A DNA stretch of 64,000 bases. Origin: Streptomyces justiciae. Its GTDB lineage: Bacteria > Actinomycetota > Actinomycetes > Streptomycetales > Streptomycetaceae. Location of the stretch: positions 62,001 through 126,000 of the forward strand of contig NZ_JADDXU010000004.1 of NCBI RefSeq assembly GCF_015163075.1, given 5' to 3'. Positions 59,454 to 64,000 of the stretch are shown one piece after another. A model generated the notes under the pieces. It saw only the letters and a program-made list of their open reading frames with translations, was not told the DNA's origin and made no database searches. The position numbers and the translations under genes were made by a program. How positions within the stretch are numbered: the first letter of the stretch is position 1; the number at the start of each line of letters is the position of its first letter.

Positions 59454-60778
59454 TTCAGCAGGTCCTGGTCCTTGAGGTCACCGGCGAGGGTCTCGTTGAG
59501 CTCCTTGAGCTGGGAGCGGACGTCACCGCCGCAGTAGGTGAAGATCGAGTTGAGGGCGTCGGCGGTGTCCTGCTTGATCGGCGCGAAGTCGGGGGCGTTC
59601 GGGAACTGCTGCGAGGCGTCCTCGTAGGCCTTCTGCACGACGCTCCAGCGGGCGTCGTCGCGGACCTTCGCCGCGTCCAGCGTGGAGTTCACCGGGATGC
59701 GCACGACGGGCTGGTTCTTGCCCGTCATCGCGAGTTTCTGGCCCTCCGGCGAGATCAGGAACGCGGCGAGGGCCCGCTCCTGCTTCGTCTTGCCGGTCCT
59801 GGCGCCGAAGTAGATGTTCTCGCCGTCGGCCAGCACGTCACCGCTCGCGGGTCCGGCCGGGGCCGGGATCACCTCGTACTTGTCCTTGCCGAGGGTCTGG
59901 TCGAAGGTGGCGATGTTGTACGGGCCGGTCAGGTACATCCCGGCGTTGCCGTCCTGGAAGTTGGTGGCCGTCGAGGTGACGGCGGTCAGGGCGCCGGGCT
60001 GTGTGACAGCGTTGTCACCGCAGAAGAGGTTGTTCTTCATCCAGGTCACGGTGGTGACCGCGGCAGACGAGTCCATCGTCGGCTTGTAGGTGCCCTTGCC
60101 GTCCGGCTCGACGATCCGCGCGCCGCCCTGCCAGAGGAAGCTGGCGCCCCACCAGGCGGCGTAGCCGTTCTGGGCGCTGCCGGGGACGACCATGCCGTAG
60201 GTGTCGGCCTTGCCGTCGCCGTCCGGGTCGCGGGTGGCGAAGGCCTTGGCGACGCTCAGCATCTCCTGCCAGGTGGTGGGTGTCTTGAGGCCCAGCTTCT
60301 TGAGCCAGTCCGTGCGGATCATCAGGGTCTGGGCTTGGCGGGAGTACGGGATGCCGTAGTGCTTGCCGTCGACGCCGACGGTGGAGGACCAGGTCTTGGC
60401 GGTGAGCTGGTCGCCGCCCGTGATGGTGGCCGGGTCGATCGGCTTGAGCAGCCCCTGGCTCTGGTAACTGCCCATCAGCGCCGTGTCGTTGATCATCACG
60501 TCCGGCAGGTCCTTGGTGGACGCGCGGCTCTGGAGCTGCTGGTCGAAGTTGATGACCGGCTGGTAGTCGATCTTGATGCCGGTCTTCTTGGTGAAGGCGG
60601 CGAAGACACGCTCGTAGGTGGCGGCGGGGTCCGGGTTGCTCCGGGTCCACACCTCCAGCGTGTTCGGATCGCCGCTGCCTGCGCTGTCGGACCCCGCTCC
60701 GCAGGCGGCGGTTCCGAACCCGAGCGCCGTGACGGCGAGCACGGCGGCCAGGCGGCGACTTCGTCGGCGATCGCCCAT
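59450..60778 (-). CDS. Sugar-acid-binding lipoprotein (glucarate operon)
   Basis: The 442-residue CUT1 solute-binding protein has a signal peptide and lipobox GTAAC, with a Gly/Ser linker behind it. Core strands include DLPDVMINDTALMGSYQSQG and MYLTGPYNIATFDQTLG. The ATG at 60778 follows GGAGAC, better than the longer GTG start at 60814. It heads the operon, and glucarate or a related sugar acid is its likely ligand, by association with the two enzymes. Confidence 0.92.
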   Translation of the reverse strand: MGDRRRSRRLAAVLAVTALGFGTAACGAGSDSAGSGDPNTLEVWTRSNPDPAATYERVFAAFTKKTGIKIDYQPVINFDQQLQSRASTKDLPDVMINDTALMGSYQSQGLLKPIDPATITGGDQLTAKTWSSTVGVDGKHYGIPYSRQAQTLMIRTDWLKKLGLKTPTTWQEMLSVAKAFATRDPDGDGKADTYGMVVPGSAQNGYAAWWGASFLWQGGARIVEPDGKGTYKPTMDSSAAVTTVTWMKNNLFCGDNAVTQPGALTAVTSTATNFQDGNAGMYLTGPYNIATFDQTLGKDKYEVIPAPAGPASGDVLADGENIYFGARTGKTKQERALAAFLISPEGQKLAMTGKNQPVVRIPVNSTLDAAKVRDDARWSVVQKAYEDASQQFPNAPDFAPIKQDTADALNSIFTYCGGDVRSQLKELNETLAGDLKDQDLLK

Positions 60779-60798
60779 GAACTGTCTCCGTTCATATC

Positions 60799-60815
60799 CG
60801 TGAACTGGCTTCACG
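60799..60815. promoter_or_regulatory. Operator candidate CGTGAA-N5-TTCACG
   Basis: A perfect 6-bp inverted repeat lies 20-37 bases upstream of the binding-protein ATG and downstream of the predicted -10, a repressing position. No regulator gene is in the operon. Confidence 0.6.
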
Positions 60816-60832
60816 AATCTAAATGATCGCCC

Positions 60833-60862
60833 AAGCTACGAATCGTTTCGTTCGCATGTCAA
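60833..60862 (-). promoter_or_regulatory. Promoter of the glucarate operon
   Basis: TTGACA (60857-60862) and TAGCTT (60833-60838) on the minus strand are 18 bases apart. A second inverted repeat, CGAA-TCGT-TTCG (60839-60850), fills the spacer and may be another operator. Confidence 0.6.
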
Positions 60863-60965
60863 GACATGGGCCGGAGATTTCACCGGGGTCACAATTTCGC
60901 CGTGGGGCCCCGGCGCGGGCTACCGTTTCCGCACCCCCTCACCCGGCAGTTCGGACGGTTCGGCA

Positions 60966-61490
60966 GTGCAGGCAGATCTCTCCCCGGTCATCGCGGCGAC
61001 CGCCCAGTGGCTGCTGCGCGCCTATCCCGCCTCCGGCGGTGCGCTGGCCGCCGCGCTGTGCGAGGTCCAGGCGCGACAGGCCGTGACCGTGGCGGCATGG
61101 CTGCGCTACCCGACGGCGATGGACGCCGGGCTGGTCGAGATGGCCGGGCCGGGCGGTTCGGCGCGGCTCGACGGGCTCGCCGGCGGGGGCTCCGACGAGG
61201 ACGGGGACGCCTGGCGCACCTGGGTGGACGAGGTCGTCGCGAGCTGGGCCGCGTGTCTGCTCACCGACCCGGAGCTGGCCCGCCTCGCCGCGGCCGCGGT
61301 GGGGGAGGGCGAGCATCTGACCGGGACGCCGGTGGAGTTCCGGCGGCTGCTCGCACCGGACGAACGCGACCAGGGGGCGGCGGCACTTCTCCGCCATCCC
61401 GACCTGGTCGCGCCCGTGGCCGAACTGCATCGCGCACGGCTCCTGGACGCCCTCGACCGACGAGAGCCACGGGAGCCGCTGGTCGCCTGA
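60966..61490 (+). CDS. Conserved hypothetical protein, 174 aa
   Basis: The soluble Ala-rich helical protein has HRARLLDALDRREPREPLVA at its end and no recognisable motif. The GTG start at 60966 lacks a clear ribosome-binding site. Its stop codon lies inside the first unit of the 57-bp repeat array that follows, so the array may have grown from the 3' end of this gene. The function is unknown. Confidence 0.65.
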   Translation: MQADLSPVIAATAQWLLRAYPASGGALAAALCEVQARQAVTVAAWLRYPTAMDAGLVEMAGPGGSARLDGLAGGGSDEDGDAWRTWVDEVVASWAACLLTDPELARLAAAAVGEGEHLTGTPVEFRRLLAPDERDQGAAALLRHPDLVAPVAELHRARLLDALDRREPREPLVA

Positions 61491-62140
61491 GGGCGGTTCG
61501 CGCGGCCCTTGGACCGCCCCGCACCGCCCGGCCGCGCGTGGCTTGGGGTCGGTTCGCGCGGCGCCTGGACCGCGCCTCACGTCGCCCGGGCCGCGCGTCG
61601 CGTCCGGACGGCTCGCGCGGGCCCTGGGCCGGCTCGCACCGCCGCGGTCACGCGTCGCGTCACGACTGCTTGCGCGGGCCTTGGGCCGCGTCACGCCGCC
61701 CGGCCGCGTGTGGCGTCCGGACGGCTCGCGCGGCCCGTGGACGGCCTCGCACCGCCGCGGTCACGCGTCGCGTCACGACTGCTTGCGCGGGCCCTGGGCC
61801 GGCTCGCACCGCCGCGGTCACGCGTCGCGTCACGACTGCTTGCGCGGGCTTTGGTCGCCTCGCGCCGCCCGGCCGCGCGTGGCTTGGGGTCGGTTCGCGC
61901 GGCGCCGGGACCGCCTCACGTCGTCCGGGCCGCGCGTCGCGTCCGGACGGCTCGCGCGGCCCCTGGGCGGCCTCGCCCCGCCCGGCCGCGCTTCGCGTCA
62001 CGATGGCTTGCGCGGGCCCTGGGCCGCCTCGCGCGGTGCTTGGACCGCCTCACGTCGCCCGGGCCGCGCGTCGCGTCACGACGGCTTGCCCGGCCCCTGG
62101 GCCGCCTCGCACCGCCCCGGCCGCGCGTCGCCTGAGGACG
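61482..62140. repeat. Degenerate tandem array, about 57-bp unit, 11-12 copies
   Basis: The landmark GTCGCGTC (or GTGGC/GTCGCCTG variants) recurs at 61482, 61538, 61597, 61654, 61710, 61767, 61824, 61879, 61936, 61992, 62070 and 62127, spacings of 55-59 bases except one of 78. At least two unit types alternate (ending CGACTGCTTGCGCGG or CGGACGGCTCGCGCGG). The first unit includes the stop of the upstream gene. All three frames are open on one strand, but composition (Arg/Ala/Pro) fits noncoding GC repeats. This explains the only gap longer than 600 bases. Confidence 0.85.
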
Positions 62141-62180
62141 GTCCCGGTCAGTGCGTCGCCTGAAGCCGGTCCCGGTCCAG

Positions 62181-62744
62181 TCAGTCCTCCTTGCCTCGGC
62201 CCGTCAGTGCGTCGCGCATCCGGTCCACCAGGCCCATGCCCGGTGCGAGCAGCTTGTTCGCCGGCGGCTCGCTCGGCGCGGACGGGTGCGGACGGGTCGG
62301 CGCCACCTTCTTGGCCATGCGGATCTTCTCGCCCAGCTCGTCCAGCCGCTCCGGCGGACAGACCGCGCGGAGCTGGGGGAACAGGTTCTCCTCCTCGTCG
62401 GCGATGTGCGCGCGCACCTCGGCCATCAGCTCGCCGACGATCCGGTCGAACTCCGGGTCCCCGGCCTCACAGGACTCCAGGTCCTTCATGAGCTGCTCGG
62501 CCTTCGCGTGGTCCTCGATCTCCCGGTCGGCGAGGGTGTTCCCGTTCGCCAGGTGCTCCCGCACGGCGGGATACAGGTAGGCCTCCTCGGCGACCGAGTG
62601 CCGGACCAGCTCGATGGTGGCCTGGTCGGCATGGACCTTGCGGTCCTTGTCGCCGGAGGGCAGCGCCTCGATGCGACCGAAGAACTCCTCGACCTCACGG
62701 TGATCGGCGACCAGCTCGTCGATCACGTTTCCGCCGTGCCCCAT
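62181..62744 (-). CDS. Hemerythrin-like (HHE) domain protein
   Basis: The 187-residue protein has a four-helix hemerythrin domain with iron ligands visible as H in ADHREVEEF, H in RHSVAEEAYLYP, H in EDHAKAEQL, and H plus E in HIADEEENLFP. A Pro-rich tail follows. Such proteins bind a di-iron centre and sense or handle O2, NO or peroxide. The ATG at 62744 follows GGAGGTGGAG; a GTG at 62753 is possible. Its 3' end faces the repeat array. Confidence 0.93.
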   Translation of the reverse strand: MGHGGNVIDELVADHREVEEFFGRIEALPSGDKDRKVHADQATIELVRHSVAEEAYLYPAVREHLANGNTLADREIEDHAKAEQLMKDLESCEAGDPEFDRIVGELMAEVRAHIADEEENLFPQLRAVCPPERLDELGEKIRMAKKVAPTRPHPSAPSEPPANKLLAPGMGLVDRMRDALTGRGKED

Positions 62745-62864
62745 GCTCTCCACCTCCGACCGGATCAGGCGACTCCGGGAGGGAAGCCGCCGCGGGCCCC
62801 GAGTGCCCCGGCCGCCCGAGGGGTAACGCGGCCGGGCGGCCCGGTCACGATCAGGCCCGGCCGC

Positions 62865-64000
62865 TCATCGCCGCAGGCTCCGCAGGCCGACGACGAGATC
62901 GCGGGGCAGACCGTGGGTGTCGTGGAGGTAGCGGTAGTCCTCCTCGGTCAACCGTCCTTGGTACTGCGGGCGGGAGAGGACGCGGTGGCCCCGGTCGAGG
63001 AGCCTGCCGAAGCGGCCCTCTTCCTCCAGGAGGACGCCGAGGACCGGGTCGGTGCCGCCGGGCAGCCGGAAGTGGTCCAGGGTGTGCTCGACCAGTTCGC
63101 GCGGCAGGTCGGACAGGGTGCGGCCGCGGTCCTGCTGCCACAGGGTGGTGAGGAGGCGGCGGACCAGGCGGCGCAGGACGTAGCCGCGCCCGCTGGTGGA
63201 GGGCCGTACGCCGTCACCGATGACCACGACACCCGAGCGCAGATGGTCACAGACCAGGCGGAACGACGGCTCGTCCAGGTCCCACAGACGCGGGAGCAGC
63301 CGCCTCCAGGGTTCGAACAGATCGGTGTCGTAGACCGAGTCGCGGCCTTGGAGGACGGTCAGCAGGCGCTCCAGACCCATGCCCGTGTCGATGTTCTGCT
63401 GCGACAGCGGGGAGAGGCTGCCGTCCTCGTGGCGGCGGTAGCGCATGCCGACGTGGTTCCAGACCTCCACCCAGCGCGGATCGGTGGTCGGGGTGCCCTC
63501 GGGCGGGGTGTCGTCGCCGCCCGTCCAGACGAAGATCTCCGAGTCGGGGCCGCACGGGCCGACGGGACCGTTGGACCACCAGTTGTCCTCCACCGTCGAC
63601 TCCACCGGTACCCCCAACTCCTCCCAGGTGCACAGCGATTCGGTGTCCGGTCCGACCTGGTCGTCGCCACCGAAGACGGTGACGTACAGATGGCGCTGCG
63701 GGATGCCGAAGCCGTCGCGGAGCAGTTCGTGGCCCCAGCGCAGGCTCCGCGAGTGGTCGTAGTCGCCGAGCGACCACGAGCCGAGCATCTCGAACACCGT
63801 CAGATGGGTGGGGTCGCCGACCTCCTCCAGGTCGGTGGTGCGCAGACAGCGCTGCACGTTCACCAGCCGCCGTCCCTGGGGATGCGGGCGGCCCTCCAGA
63901 TACGGGGTGAGCGGATGCATGCCGGACGTGGTGAACAGCACCGGGTCCGAGGGCGGCGGGAGCAGGGTGCCGCCGGTGATCAGGTGGTGGCCGCGCTCGA
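62865..64000 (-). CDS. Alanyl-tRNA synthetase-like protein (catalytic core; N-terminus outside window)
   Basis: At least 378 residues are present; the frame continues past the right edge. It carries AlaRS core motifs: FTTSGMHPLTPYL, CLRTTDLEEVGDPTHLTVFEMLGSWS, NWWSNGPVGPCGPDSEI and the tRNA-binding-region NIDTGMGLERLLTVLQG. It stops soon after YRYLHDTHGLPRDLVVGL, where a normal AlaRS still has its editing and C-Ala domains (roughly 450 more residues). So it is a core-only paralogue. It may charge tRNA or an amino-acid acceptor in a special pathway; this is inference. Confidence 0.85.
   Translation of the reverse strand, partial: ERGHHLITGGTLLPPPSDPVLFTTSGMHPLTPYLEGRPHPQGRRLVNVQRCLRTTDLEEVGDPTHLTVFEMLGSWSLGDYDHSRSLRWGHELLRDGFGIPQRHLYVTVFGGDDQVGPDTESLCTWEELGVPVESTVEDNWWSNGPVGPCGPDSEIFVWTGGDDTPPEGTPTTDPRWVEVWNHVGMRYRRHEDGSLSPLSQQNIDTGMGLERLLTVLQGRDSVYDTDLFEPWRRLLPRLWDLDEPSFRLVCDHLRSGVVVIGDGVRPSTSGRGYVLRRLVRRLLTTLWQQDRGRTLSDLPRELVEHTLDHFRLPGGTDPVLGVLLEEEGRFGRLLDRGHRVLSRPQYQGRLTEEDYRYLHDTHGLPRDLVVGLRSLRR

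Noticed and set aside
61482..62140. CRISPR array
   Set aside because: The units are contiguous and degenerate, with no constant repeat separated by unique spacers, and no cas genes are present.
60866..62491. Long open frame through the 57-bp repeats (541 codons)
   Set aside because: It overlaps the hypothetical gene and the hemerythrin gene in other frames, is almost entirely Arg/Ala/Pro/Gly, and its repetition comes from the DNA repeats. All three frames of that strand are open there.

Overview
The window is high-GC actinobacterial chromosome. Gene content, very high third-position GC, GTG/TTG starts, ATGA-type overlaps, Tat and lipobox exports and MsiK-type sugar importers without an ATPase gene all point to Streptomyces. 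It looks like chromosomal accessory or peripheral metabolism. I found no rRNA, tRNA, CRISPR array, transposase or phage gene. Coding density is high and nearly every gene belongs to a recognisable family.

Layout. 1-2000: a two-component system (response regulator cut by the window edge, histidine kinase) and a 58-residue membrane protein. 2072-6096: TetR regulator, then a P450/ferredoxin/ferredoxin-reductase operon and a MarR regulator. 6054-13423: MFS exporter with divergent AraC regulator, DoxX-like protein plus peroxiredoxin, a PAS-GAF-PP2C-HATPase signalling protein, a secreted cupin, a stand-alone LigD-type phosphoesterase and an aldo/keto reductase. 13510-20845: a fructan (levan/inulin/sucrose) locus with a LacI repressor, a cytoplasmic GH32, two permeases, a binding protein and a divergent secreted GH32, with three shared operators. 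20854-31000: single genes for a P-loop kinase, TauD dioxygenase, LLM flavin enzyme, metallophosphoesterase, MHYT membrane protein, RmlD-like reductase, VOC protein, GH64 beta-1,3-glucanase with its own operator, dienelactone hydrolase and YciO/Sua5. 31176-43722: mainly regulators and enzymes, including a tandem-HTH regulator, a P450 divergent from an aminotransferase/Lrp pair, DUF389, an alpha/beta hydrolase, ArsR/SRPBCC, a lipoprotein, a RlaP-like nucleotidyltransferase and a dihydroxyacetophenone-dioxygenase-like cupin with an AraC regulator.

43728-53653 is a second sugar locus. A very large secreted modular glycosidase diverges from a LacI regulator, which is followed by a lipoprotein binding protein, two permeases and a cytoplasmic GH63-like hydrolase. 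Three copies of a CGAACCGGTTCG palindrome lie in the divergent promoter region. 53727-55424 holds a second methionyl-tRNA synthetase gene. Upstream of it I see a promoter, a leaderless 17-codon leader peptide with tandem Met codons and mutually exclusive hairpins, which I read as a methionine-responsive ribosome attenuator. 55427-60778 is a five-gene D-glucarate uptake and catabolism operon. 60966-62744 has an unknown gene whose stop codon opens a degenerate 57-bp tandem repeat of about 11 units, then a hemerythrin-like protein. 62865-64000 is an alanyl-tRNA synthetase-like protein that ends after the catalytic region.

The most interesting items are the metG2 attenuator, the 57-bp repeat array, the uncharacterised GH39-like/GH63-like sugar system with its operator set, and the stand-alone AlaRS core. 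All family assignments come from reading motifs by eye; no database search was possible.
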